Below, piece by piece: positions 42,811-49,605 of a stretch of DNA of 49,605 bases; positions within the stretch are counted from its first letter, which is position 1; the number at the start of each line of letters is the position of its first letter. The stretch lies in assembly GCA_934728255.1 (NCBI GenBank), contig CAKVEC010000012.1, positions 1 to 49,605 of the forward strand. The letters are read 5' to 3'. Position numbers and translations under genes: made by a program. The stretch is from an uncultured Bacteroidales bacterium (GTDB lineage: Bacteria > Bacteroidota > Bacteroidia > Bacteroidales > Paludibacteraceae). The notes below the pieces were generated by a model. It saw only the letters and a program-made list of their open reading frames with translations. It had not been told where the DNA came from and made no database searches.

Positions 42811-43968
42811 ATGCAGTTTAAGGACATCATCGGGCAACAGGCGGTAAAAGAGCGGCTTATTCAGTCGGTTCGGGAGGGGCGTGTACCGCATGCCCAACTG
42901 CTGACCGGTCCTGCAGGGGTTGGGAAACTGCAACTCGCCATCGCCTATGCGCAGTATCTCAACTGCCCGAACCGCACCGGCGAGGATTCGTGCGGCGTAT
43001 GTCCCACCTGTCTGCAATACCATAACTTGCAGCACCCTGATTTGCATTTCGCTTTCCCGATTGTGAAGGACGACAAGCGAGATGTCTGCAACGAATTCTT
43101 TGAACTATTCCGCAACCTGCTTTTGGAGCGCGGTTATTTCGATCTTGACGCCTGGTACAAGACGATGGGTGTCGAGACCAAGCAGGGAATGATTTATGAA
43201 AAAGAGAGTTCGGAGATAATACGCAAACTGAGTCTGAAGGCGTTTGGCGACGGCTACAAGGTGATGATTATCTGGCAGCCGGAGAAGATGAATATCTTCT
43301 GTGCCAACAAACTGCTCAAACTCCTTGAGGAACCGCCCGAGAAGACGGTCTTTCTGTTGGCGAGTGAGCATCCCGAGCAGTTGCTCTCCACCATTCTATC
43401 TCGCGTACAGCAGATACGTGTGCCGCGTTTGTCGGACGAGGAAATCAGTCAAGCCTTGCAACAACGCCTGCATATTGCCCCTGCTGCGGCTGCCGACTAC
43501 GCCCATATCGCCAATGGCAGTTATCTGGCAGCGCAGAAACTTGCTGAGGCTAACGATGAGACCACGAAGGAGTTTAATGACTTTGTCGCCCTGATGCGCG
43601 ATGCCTATACGGTGGGTGTCCTGCGCGACCCTCAGAAGAAGTTCGAGTCGCTGTCCCGCCTGCGTAAGTGGAGCATAGAGATGGCGGATGCCAAGGTGGG
43701 GCGCGAGAAGCAGAAACGCTTTCTGCAATACGCCCAACGCCAGGTGCGCGAGAACTTTATCTACAACCTGCAGCACCCCGAGATGAACTACCAGACTACA
43801 CCCGAGCGGGAGTTCTCTACACGGTTTGCGCCTTTTATCCATGCGGGCAATGTGGAGCGGATAATGGACGAGTTGGGCAAGGCGGAACGGCAGATAGAGC
43901 AGAACGGCAATGCAAAAATCATTTTCTTCGACCTCTGCTTGCAGATGATTGTACTGATCAAGAAATGA
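42811..43968 (+). CDS. holB: DNA polymerase III delta-prime subunit
   Basis: 385 residues from ATG at 42811 (MQFKDIIGQQAVKERLIQSV). AAA+ fold: P-loop remnant TGPAGVGKLQLAIAYAQYL with Leu where Thr/Ser would bind Mg-ATP, four-Cys zinc site (CPNRTGEDSCGVCPTC), MIIWQPEKMNIFCANKLLKL, LEEPPEKTVFLL and LSTILSRVQQIRV. The changed P-loop fits the non-hydrolysing delta-prime subunit of the clamp loader, not the ATPase subunit DnaX. The stop is directly followed by the compound element. Confidence 0.9.
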   Translation: MQFKDIIGQQAVKERLIQSVREGRVPHAQLLTGPAGVGKLQLAIAYAQYLNCPNRTGEDSCGVCPTCLQYHNLQHPDLHFAFPIVKDDKRDVCNEFFELFRNLLLERGYFDLDAWYKTMGVETKQGMIYEKESSEIIRKLSLKAFGDGYKVMIIWQPEKMNIFCANKLLKLLEEPPEKTVFLLASEHPEQLLSTILSRVQQIRVPRLSDEEISQALQQRLHIAPAAAADYAHIANGSYLAAQKLAEANDETTKEFNDFVALMRDAYTVGVLRDPQKKFESLSRLRKWSIEMADAKVGREKQKRFLQYAQRQVRENFIYNLQHPEMNYQTTPEREFSTRFAPFIHAGNVERIMDELGKAERQIEQNGNAKIIFFDLCLQMIVLIKK

Positions 43969-44103
43969 GACCGCCTGCGGCTGTTAGAGGTTGGAAGTTA
44001 GACCGCTTCGCTGTTAGAGATTGGATCGCTTCGCTGTTAGAGGTTAGAAGTTAGAGGTTAGATCCACCCCGTATGTTAATTGTTAATTATTACTTGTTAA
44101 TTG
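43969..44103 (+). repeat. Compound intergenic element, copy upstream of ricT
   Basis: From the holB stop: GACCGCCTGCGGCTGTTAGA, further GACCGCTTCGCTGTTAGA- and GATCGCTTCGCTGTTAGA-type units, GGTTAGA repeats, then TATGTTAATTGTTAATT and TTACTTGTTAATTGA ending 6 bases before the ricT ATG. Same order and same relation to a start codon as 14719-14852. Confidence 0.9.
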
Positions 44104-44109
44104 ATAAAA

Positions 44110-45402
44110 ATGGAAGATAAGTTTACTCTGAATAATGAATCCTGTTGCTTTCGGGCAAAAGGCTGCTGCCGCAACTCGGCACATATGTTGCCCGTTACCG
44201 ACTGGCTTTGCGACCTGCCGGAGAATGTAGCGGAGACCGACCTTGTGGAGGTGCAGTTCAAGAATACCCGCAAGGGCTACTATCATAATGCGCAACACCT
44301 GCCTTTGGAGAAAGGTTCTACCATTGTGGTGGCATCCAATCCGGGTACCGATCTCGGTGAGGTAGTGCTGACGGGGCGGCTGGTCAAACTGCAGATGCAG
44401 AAAAACCACATTGATACCACCCGTTATGAGGTGCGCGATGTGTTGCGTTTTGCTACCGAGGAAGACATAGAGCGTGCTGAGCAAGCGCATGCCAAAGAGC
44501 AGGAAACGATGATTAAAGCGCGCCAATTAGCCAAGTCGCTCGGTCTGGAGATGAAGATAGGCGATGTGGAGTACCAAGGCGACGGGTCGAAGGCTATTTT
44601 CTACTATATTGCCGACGGGCGTGTCGATTTCCGCCAACTGATCAAGGTTTATGCCGAGACCTTCCGTATCCGTGTGGAGATGAAGCAGATTGGTGCACGC
44701 CAGGAGGCAGGGCGTATCGGCGGTACGGGGCCTTGCGGACGCGAACTATGCTGTACCACATGGATGACCAATTTCTCCTCGGTCGGTACGGGTGCCGCCC
44801 GCCTGCAGAATATATCGCCCAACCCGCAGAAACTGGCAGGTATGTGCGCCAAACTCAAGTGCTGTCTCAATTTTGAGGTACCGGTTTATGAAGAGGCTGT
44901 TCGCCAAATGCCGCAACGCAATATCCCGCTGGAAACCAAAGATGGTACTTATTATCTCTTTGCCACCGACCCGCTCAAAGGTACTGCCACCTATTCCACA
45001 GACCAGCGTATGCCGGTCAACCTGCAGGTGCTTACTCCCGAGCAGGCGAAAGACATCATAGAGATGAACCGCCGTGGCGAGAAACCCGATACTCTCGGGG
45101 GCAAATCCACTACCGCCACCGATGTACCCGAAATAGGGTACCAGAACGTGGTCGGGCAGGACGACCTGACTCGCTTTGACAAGAAACGCCGTCCGCAGCG
45201 CGATAACCGCGATAATCGTCCACGCCGGGATAACAGAGAACCACGCAACGGCAGCCGTGATAACCGTCCACGCCGCGACGGACGCGATGACAAGGGCTTC
45301 CACCCCGATGGAGAGCAACGCCGCCGCCCGGACAATCGTATGCGCAATAATACCCCTCGCACCAATGACCGCCCGAATAATACGAACAATACTGCTAAGT
45401 AG
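44110..45402 (+). CDS. PSP1 domain protein, RicT-like
   Basis: 430 residues from ATG at 44110 (MEDKFTL); TTG at 44101 lies inside the repeat and is less likely. The PSP1 core shows as LVEVQFKNTRKGYYHN, VVVASNPGTDLGEVVLTG (here IVVASNPGTDLGEVVLTG), then the Cys-rich GPCGRELCCTTWM and MCAKLKCCLNFE, matching RicT, which in Bacillus holds [4Fe-4S] clusters and guides mRNA processing by RNase Y. From about residue 365 it is an Arg/Asn/Asp-rich low-complexity tail (RRPQRDNRDNRPRRD), likely nucleic-acid binding. Its 3' end overlaps gldH by 38 bases. Confidence 0.85.
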   Translation: MEDKFTLNNESCCFRAKGCCRNSAHMLPVTDWLCDLPENVAETDLVEVQFKNTRKGYYHNAQHLPLEKGSTIVVASNPGTDLGEVVLTGRLVKLQMQKNHIDTTRYEVRDVLRFATEEDIERAEQAHAKEQETMIKARQLAKSLGLEMKIGDVEYQGDGSKAIFYYIADGRVDFRQLIKVYAETFRIRVEMKQIGARQEAGRIGGTGPCGRELCCTTWMTNFSSVGTGAARLQNISPNPQKLAGMCAKLKCCLNFEVPVYEEAVRQMPQRNIPLETKDGTYYLFATDPLKGTATYSTDQRMPVNLQVLTPEQAKDIIEMNRRGEKPDTLGGKSTTATDVPEIGYQNVVGQDDLTRFDKKRRPQRDNRDNRPRRDNREPRNGSRDNRPRRDGRDDKGFHPDGEQRRRPDNRMRNNTPRTNDRPNNTNNTAK

Positions 45403-45823
45403 TTGCTTACTGCTGACGGTGGCATGCAACCGCAATACCGTCTATTCCGAGTTCCGCTCCGTCCCGATGCAAGAGTGGGGGGCAGACTCGGTACTGACCT
45501 ACCGTTTTGACATCACGGACACCCTTGCGACCTACCAAATGCTGGTCTGCATACGCCATACCGAGCAGTATCCGTATCAGAATATGTGGCTATTTGTAAG
45601 CGACTCGCTCCGTCAGGACACCATTGAGTTCTATCTTGCCAACGACCGCGGCGAGTGGCTTGGCAACGGGCGCAACGGACTGATCGAGATGCCCGTGCTA
45701 TATGAGGAAGCGCATCGTTTTCCCCGCAGCGGCGAGCAGGTATGGCATATCCAGCAGGGTATGAGGGAACAATCGCTTCGCGGTATATCTGATGTAGGGC
45801 TAATCATCAAGAAAAACGAGTAA
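45365..45823 (+). CDS. gldH: GldH-like lipoprotein
   Basis: 152 residues from ATG at 45365. Lipobox ends at Cys21 (LTVAC), which fixes the start inside ricT. Family phrases: VYSEFRSVPMQEWGADSVLTY, then YPYQNMWLFV, GEWLGNGRNGLIE and QGMREQSLRGISDVGLIIKK (shortened where long: key points are Y-x-x-x-W then G-x-G then L-x-G-I-x-D-V-G-x-x-I). GldH belongs to gliding and type IX secretion lipoproteins; in non-gliding Bacteroidales the role is unclear. It lies between ricT and trmB, closely spaced. Confidence 0.85.
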   Translation: MTARIIRTILLSSCLLLTVACNRNTVYSEFRSVPMQEWGADSVLTYRFDITDTLATYQMLVCIRHTEQYPYQNMWLFVSDSLRQDTIEFYLANDRGEWLGNGRNGLIEMPVLYEEAHRFPRSGEQVWHIQQGMREQSLRGISDVGLIIKKNE

Positions 45824-45828
45824 GCACA

Positions 45829-46602
45829 ATGGGCAAGAACAAACTGAAGAAATTTGCCGAGATGGAGACGTTCCATAACGTCTTCCAATGCGGCGCACGC
45901 GAGATACTGCCGGATAGTCCCATAGCGGCTATGGCAGGGCATTGGCGCGAGCAGTATTTTCATAATGATAACCCAATGGTGCTGGAACTCGGTTGTGGAC
46001 GGGGGGAATATACGGTTGGTTTGGCGCAATTATATCCCGACAAGAACTTTATCGGTATAGACATCAAAGGCGCACGTATGTGGGCGGGTGCCAAACAGGC
46101 AGAGCAGGCGGGTATGACTAATGTGGCATTCCTGCGTACGAATATCGAGATGCTGACCGCTTTCTTTGCGCCCGGTGAGGTGGACGAGATTTGGATTACT
46201 TTCCCCGACCCGCAGATGAAGAAAGCCACCAAACGACTTACCTCCACTTGGTTTATGCAGCGTTATCAGCAGTTGGTGCGCCCCGACGGACTCATTCACC
46301 TCAAGACGGACAGTCCTTTCCTATATACATACACGCGCGAGATGTTGCGCCTCAATGACTATCCCGTCTTGGCAGATACGGCAGACTTGTATCATACTGT
46401 TGAGACCGGTACGCTCCGCGAGGCGAAGATGCTTCAGACCCACTATGAGCACCAGTGGCTTGATCGCGGTCTGACCATCAAATATCTCTGTTGGCAACTC
46501 GTACCCAAGACCACCTTCGAGGAACCTCAAATCGAAATCGAAAAGGACACCTACCGTTCCTATGGTAGGAATTATACTTCGTCACAATCAGAAACAAAAT
46601 AA
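45829..46602 (+). CDS. trmB: tRNA (guanine(46)-N7)-methyltransferase TrmB
   Basis: 257 residues. SAM motif VLELGCGRGEYTVGLA, FIGIDIKGARMWAGA, VAFLRTNIEML, and the catalytic region EIWITFPDPQMKKATKRLTS (the family has F-P-D-P-x-x-K-x-x-H-x-x-R-R). HLKTDSPFLYTYT follows. It makes m7G46 in the variable loop of tRNA. 5 bases after gldH. Its stop codon is inside the first bases of the structured element at 46598. Confidence 0.93.
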   Translation: MGKNKLKKFAEMETFHNVFQCGAREILPDSPIAAMAGHWREQYFHNDNPMVLELGCGRGEYTVGLAQLYPDKNFIGIDIKGARMWAGAKQAEQAGMTNVAFLRTNIEMLTAFFAPGEVDEIWITFPDPQMKKATKRLTSTWFMQRYQQLVRPDGLIHLKTDSPFLYTYTREMLRLNDYPVLADTADLYHTVETGTLREAKMLQTHYEHQWLDRGLTIKYLCWQLVPKTTFEEPQIEIEKDTYRSYGRNYTSSQSETK

Positions 46603-46840
46603 ATTGCTTATGTAACACCGGTGCCGACAGGCGGCACAACATAATAAATAATAAAGCATTTGCTATTATTTCGCGTTCAAAGAAAAAAGCCTAGGAAACT
46701 GATTTCTCTGAAATCGGAATAGCATTAACGCTTCACGGAAAGTTCTTTTAGATTTCCTCCTACTCGTATTACACTACTTTGGGTGTAAACTTTTTGCGAG
46801 TAGGGCAGGTTTCTTCCTAGGCTTCCTGTGAACGCGAAGA
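46598..46840 (+). ncRNA. Structured element A (candidate RNA or folded DNA site)
   Basis: No known family. Opens with AATAAATTGCTTATGTAA, shared with copy B. Stem 1: TTATGT (46608-46613) with ACATAA (46639-46644). Stem 2: GTGCCG (46621-46626) with CGGCAC (46632-46637), loop ACAGG. Conserved strand AGCATTTGCTATTATTTCGCG with GTTC (46655-46678). Long hairpin: TTCGCGTTCA (46670-46679) with TGAACGCGAA (46829-46838), and AAGCCTAGGAA (46687-46697) with TTCCTAGGCTT (46814-46824). Inside: GATTTC/GAAATC (46701-46715), CCTACTCG/CGAGTAGG (46759-46766, 46797-46804) and TTACAC/GTGTAA. Stem 2 and the long hairpin covary with copy B. Strand is assumed from the neighbouring genes. It could be a non-coding RNA, a 5' leader or a recombination site. 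Confidence 0.65.
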
Positions 46841-46907
46841 AAAGTTCGCACCTTTCTTTTTGTCCTTATTTTATGCACACCATCTTCTTGTAAAATTCTT
46901 TGTGTTT

Positions 46908-46939
46908 GTTGTATGTGTCAAAGAAAATGTATATCTTTG
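46908..46939 (+). promoter_or_regulatory. Promoter for the DUF2971 gene
   Basis: GTTG (46908-46911), 20 bases, TATCTTTG (46932-46939). It starts downstream of element A, so the DUF2971 message need not contain element A. Confidence 0.7.
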
Positions 46940-46969
46940 TAGTGAATTTGATAAATAAGGAGTAGATAT

Positions 46970-47692
46970 ATGGCTTCACTTTTCAAATACAGGGAATGTA
47001 ATGACTACACATTAGACATCTTCAAAACGGGTAAAGTTCATTTTTCTAGACCAACAGACTTTAATGACCCCTTTGACTGCAAACCAATTATTGATAGAAA
47101 CTTGGTGATAGGTTGGAATGCCTTCGAATTGTTCACTGCTGCTGATGGCAGTATTGAGACTCATCCTGTGGAATTACAAAGTTCCAATGATTTTCTTAAA
47201 GAAGTATATAACAGTTCATTCTCTCAAGTTGGCATCTTTTGCGTAAGTGCAAGGGGAGACTGCCCACAAATGTGGGCACATTATGCAGGCAACCATCAAG
47301 GTCTATGCTTAGAATTTGATGCACATTTACTCACCGATAGCCTTGGGCTTAGACTGAAAGTACACTATGATGATATTCCATACGTCATTCGCTCTGGGCT
47401 TGAAGATATGACAGAGGAAGAAATTATAGCATTGTTCTGTTCTAAACAAAAAGAGTGGGAATATGAGAAAGAGTATCGTTTTATAAAACAGGGTTGCGAT
47501 ATGGAAAAGCAAATGGAATATACTTTTAAGAAAGAAGCACTCAAAGCGGTGTATTTTGGCTTGAGATGTTCAGAGGAGAATGAGAACAAATATATGCGAC
47601 TATGCAAAGAGAATGGTTTTGCACACGTAAAGTTTTATAAGATGGCACTTGCAGAAGATATGACGTATGATATGGGGTACTACGAAATATAA
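46970..47692 (+). CDS. DUF2971 domain protein
   Basis: 240 residues, soluble, no signal. Family marks: LFKYRECNDYTLDIFKTG, FSRPTDFNDPFDCKP near the N-terminus, and MWAHYAGNHQGLCLEF with CVSARGDCPQ before it; KEWEYEKEYRF later. DUF2971 proteins are scattered, occur in accessory regions and are sometimes found with defence genes; no activity is known to me. Lower GC than the housekeeping genes to its left (AT-rich codons throughout), in line with lateral arrival. It lies between the two structured elements with its own promoter. Confidence 0.85.
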   Translation: MASLFKYRECNDYTLDIFKTGKVHFSRPTDFNDPFDCKPIIDRNLVIGWNAFELFTAADGSIETHPVELQSSNDFLKEVYNSSFSQVGIFCVSARGDCPQMWAHYAGNHQGLCLEFDAHLLTDSLGLRLKVHYDDIPYVIRSGLEDMTEEEIIALFCSKQKEWEYEKEYRFIKQGCDMEKQMEYTFKKEALKAVYFGLRCSEENENKYMRLCKENGFAHVKFYKMALAEDMTYDMGYYEI

Positions 47693-47704
47693 TTTATTAG
47701 GGAG

Positions 47705-47736
47705 GTTGCGTAATTGCGCAATAATTTGTACCTTTG
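47705..47736 (+). promoter_or_regulatory. Promoter upstream of element B
   Basis: GTTG (47705-47708), 20 bases, TACCTTTG (47729-47736). Transcription from here would read element B and then the methyltransferase gene, so element B could be a leader of about 360 bases or a separate RNA. Confidence 0.72.
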
Positions 47737-47802
47737 CAGGCGTAAAAGGTATTGTATCAGTATGATACAACTGCTTCAACCAATAAACAATAACAACTAA
47801 AT

Positions 47803-48040
47803 AATAAATTGCTTATGTAAACCGGCATCGTAAAGGCGATGCAACGACATATTTTTAACAGCATTGGCTATTATTTCGCGTTCGCCAGAAATGTAGGAAA
47901 TTTCAAACTGAACCAAGAAATAATTGCTTAGGGTATATCGTAAGTGTACCCTTTTCCAAACGATAAATAGTTCATGCTCACTAATTTCAGTGAGTTGCTT
48001 ATCGTTGGAAAGGGTCTTCCTACATACCTTGGCGAACGGA
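47803..48040 (+). ncRNA. Structured element B (candidate RNA or folded DNA site)
   Basis: Second copy of the element at 46598. Same opening 18 bases. Stem 1: TATGT with ACATA (47814-47818, 47847-47851). Stem 2: GCATCG (47825-47830) with CGATGC (47837-47842), loop TAAAGG. Conserved strand at 47860-47883. Long hairpin: CGTTCGCCA (47879-47887) with TGGCGAACG (48030-48038), and ATGTAGGAA (47891-47899) with TTCCTACAT (48017-48025). Inside: a stem of about 16 pairs (47949-47966 with 47999-48014, two bulges) topped by CTCACT/AGTGAG (47977-47994). Inner loops differ from copy A but the plan is kept. It precedes the methyltransferase gene by 65 bases. Confidence 0.65.
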
Positions 48041-48104
48041 TAAGAGGCTCACTCTTTTTATCCGTAGTGGATTGATAGCATTGCACAAATCTATCAATCT
48101 CAAT

Positions 48105-49151
48105 ATGGCAAACCAATCTAATCTTAATCAAGCCAAGAAAGGGAAGAATGACGAGTTCTACACGCAAATCAGCGACATCGAAAACGAACTGCGGCATTAC
48201 AAGACACAATTCAAAGGGAAAGTGGTATTCTGCAACTGCGACGACCCTTACGAAAGCAATTTCTTCAAGTACTTTGCACTGAACTTTAATCAGTTAGGGC
48301 TGCGGAAACTCATTGCTACGTGCTACGATGGCAGTCCTATATCAGGCAATGAGTTATTACTTGACCTTGGTGATACGCCCAACCAGCCAAAGAAAATCGC
48401 TTACAAAGTAGAGATTACAGAAGTACGCGATATGAACGGAGACGGCGCGATTAACCTTGCCGATATTCAACACCTCATACAGAATGACAAGAATGTAATC
48501 TCCATACTGAAAGGCAATGGGGATTTTCGTAGCAAAGAGTGTATTGATTTGCTACAGCAAGCAGATATTGTAGTTACCAACCCGCCATTCTCGCTGTTTC
48601 GGGAGTATGTGGCGCAACTTATCCGCTACAACAAAAAGTTTATCATCCTTGGCAATATGAATGCCATCAAATACAAGGAGATATTCCCCTATATCATTGA
48701 GAACAAGATATGGATTGGCTATGGTTTCAATCTTTCTATGGTGTTCAAAACCACTTATCCGAATTTATTGGAGGCTAATCGAAAGTATGTACGTTCAAAG
48801 GGATATGACCCCGATAAGAACTTTGTCAAGACACCTGCGATTGCGTGGTACACCAATATAGATATTCACAAACGGCACGAGGAACTAATCCTATACAAGC
48901 ATTACTCTCCCACAGAATATCCCCGCTATGACAATTACGATGCCATAAACATTGATAAAGTTACGGATATTCCTTGCGATTATACAGGACTTATGGGCGT
49001 ACCTATTACGTTTTTGGACAAACACAATCCCGAACAATTCGAGTTGGTTGGTGTTGCTAATCACGGGGTGGATAGTCAGTATGATTTATTTGCTCCGAAG
49101 TTGAAGGGTAAAGAGTTATATACCCGTATTCTTATCAAGCGGAAGCAGTAA
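48105..49151 (+). CDS. EcoRI-type adenine-specific DNA methyltransferase
   Basis: 348 residues from ATG at 48105; an upstream TTG at 48072 is less likely. Like M.EcoRI it begins NLNQAKKGKNDEFYTQISDIENEL, here key parts DEFYTQ and DIENEL, then VVFCNCDDP, SNFFKYFALNF, GDFRSKECI, and catalytic motif IV VVTNPPFSLFREY (NPPF 159-162). It would methylate adenine in DNA. Residues 109-120 (DMNGDGAINLAD) are a perfect EF-hand-like calcium loop, D-x-N-x-D-G-x-I-x-x-x-D, inserted before the GDFRS region. No restriction endonuclease is seen on either side, so it may be solitary, or the partner lies outside the window. Confidence 0.88.
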   Translation: MANQSNLNQAKKGKNDEFYTQISDIENELRHYKTQFKGKVVFCNCDDPYESNFFKYFALNFNQLGLRKLIATCYDGSPISGNELLLDLGDTPNQPKKIAYKVEITEVRDMNGDGAINLADIQHLIQNDKNVISILKGNGDFRSKECIDLLQQADIVVTNPPFSLFREYVAQLIRYNKKFIILGNMNAIKYKEIFPYIIENKIWIGYGFNLSMVFKTTYPNLLEANRKYVRSKGYDPDKNFVKTPAIAWYTNIDIHKRHEELILYKHYSPTEYPRYDNYDAINIDKVTDIPCDYTGLMGVPITFLDKHNPEQFELVGVANHGVDSQYDLFAPKLKGKELYTRILIKRKQ

Positions 49152-49605
49152 ACAAGATATGCCAATCTTAAAATCTGATACTTTTTATGGGTTGCCTATC
49201 CTATGCGTATCCCTTGCGCATCCTATGCTGTTTGAAGCGACTTTTTGAGAGGGACGAAAGGGAGAAAAATCTTAACAAAAAGCACTTTTTTGAGAGATGG
49301 ATAGCACCGGGGACGCGGACGCCTCGTCCGCGGATGGTTTGGAACAAACCACATAACAAGGCTGTCAGTTGCAAGGCTTACGCCTTGACCGCGGGCGAGG
49401 CGCCCGCGTCCCCGGCGAGGGCAATTGACGGCAATTAATGGAGAACTTCTTTAATGGGCTTTTAATGGGCATTAATGGATGCATAGAACCGCGGACGAGG
49501 GCGTCCGCGTCCCCGGCGAGGGCAATTGACGGCAATTAACGGAGGACTTTTAATGGTCGTTTAATGAGCATTAATGGAGAAAACCGCGGGCGGGGCGCCC
49601 GCGTC
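49152..49605. other. Gene-free stretch of GC-rich palindromic and AATGG repeats
   Basis: No gene is supported; an 83-codon reading at 49187-49438 is made of repeat. The stretch holds an inverted copy of the GC palindrome (49307-49341) and the tandem units below. The window ends inside a unit. Confidence 0.75.
49389..49605 (+). repeat. Tandem units of about 95-100 bases with a GC palindrome and TTTAATGG phrases
   Basis: Units start at 49389, 49489 and 49584 (last one cut by the window end). Each begins with a palindrome (CCGCGGGCGAGGCGCCCGCG; CCGCGGACGAGGGCGTCCGC; CCGCGGGCGGGGCGCCCGCG) in which G-C and A-T changes keep the pairing. Then TCCCCGGCGAGGGCAATTG, ACGGCAATTAA, and several TTTAATGG / ATTAATGG phrases. 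A reversed palindrome stands at 49307-49341. Confidence 0.9.

Noticed and set aside
42594..42821. A 75-codon reading frame before holB
   Set aside because: It runs through the T6G7 tract and the holB promoter and ends inside holB in another frame.
46598..48040. Integron attC sites
   Set aside because: The elements are long hairpins between cargo genes, but I do not find the RYYYAAC / GTTRRRY box pair at the ends, and there is an added conserved 5' stem-loop that attC sites lack. No integrase in the window.
46598..48040. Retron msr-msd RNA
   Set aside because: The nested hairpins resemble such RNAs in general form, but there is no reverse transcriptase gene nearby and no clear outer a1/a2 pair.
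47737..48104. A metabolite riboswitch before the methyltransferase
   Set aside because: No known aptamer core was recognised, and a copy of the same structure precedes an unrelated gene with a promoter placed after it.
49187..49438. An 83-codon reading frame
   Set aside because: It is composed of the GC palindrome and AATGG repeats and shows no protein-like pattern.

Overview
This window reads as a chromosomal segment of a member of the phylum Bacteroidota, order Bacteroidales. Three things point there. Promoters have the form TTTG, about 20 bases, then TAnnTTTG, and I could place ten of them. Lipid-anchored GldB- and GldH-like proteins are present, as are DUF3244, peptidase C10, flotillin/NfeD, PSP1/RicT and TPR-regulator families typical of that order. 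Shine-Dalgarno sequences are mostly weak. No rRNA, tRNA or CRISPR array was seen.

Layout. 1-4705 (minus): a TPR membrane regulator followed by a promoter and a run of exported proteins: a DUF3244-like protein, two tail-fibre-like proteins (one with an S74 chaperone domain), a lipoprotein, and the start of a C10 cysteine protease cut by the window edge. 4779-9419 (minus): a cell-surface sugar module with a GT39-like membrane protein, a UDP-galactopyranose-mutase-like FAD enzyme, a DUF3298 protein and GtrA. 9569-12488 (plus): rsmA, corA, nadA. 12545-24730 (minus): an endonuclease/phosphatase-fold protein, sufS, a GldB-like lipoprotein, lolD, an S41 peptidase, a DUF3316 protein, tsaE, uvrC, apt, a parS-like site, mnmG, a YraN-family gene and efp. 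24902-27647 (plus): marC, a shortened queG, rpiB and a radical-SAM gene. 27957-32462: a second TPR regulator, divergent from a DUF3244-like gene and three lipoproteins. 32624-34464 (plus): udk and a split chromate transporter. 34454-42365 (minus): a CPBP protease, priA, tdk, recJ, an omega-amidase, floA and an NfeD-like gene. 42811-46602 (plus): holB, ricT, gldH and trmB. 46598-49605 is accessory: two copies of a long structured element, each followed by a gene with a defence or restriction flavour (DUF2971 and an EcoRI-type adenine methyltransferase), then GC-rich tandem repeats.

The most interesting material is non-coding. (1) Elements at 46598-46840 and 47803-48040 share conserved strands and nested hairpins whose stems change by compensating substitutions, so an RNA or single-strand DNA fold looks selected. 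They flank the DUF2971 gene as direct repeats. (2) A 77-base element with three 11-base TTTCTACGTC-type units occurs three times in the same orientation. (3) A compound element of about 135 bases sits just before the start codons of both sufS and ricT, and its AT-rich half also forms the 3' end of queG. (4) Two 11-base tandem arrays follow hairpins. (5) A parS-like site lies between mnmG and apt, suggesting that the segment is close to the replication origin. (6) The TPR-regulator plus DUF3244 arrangement occurs twice, suggesting a recurring regulated secretion module.
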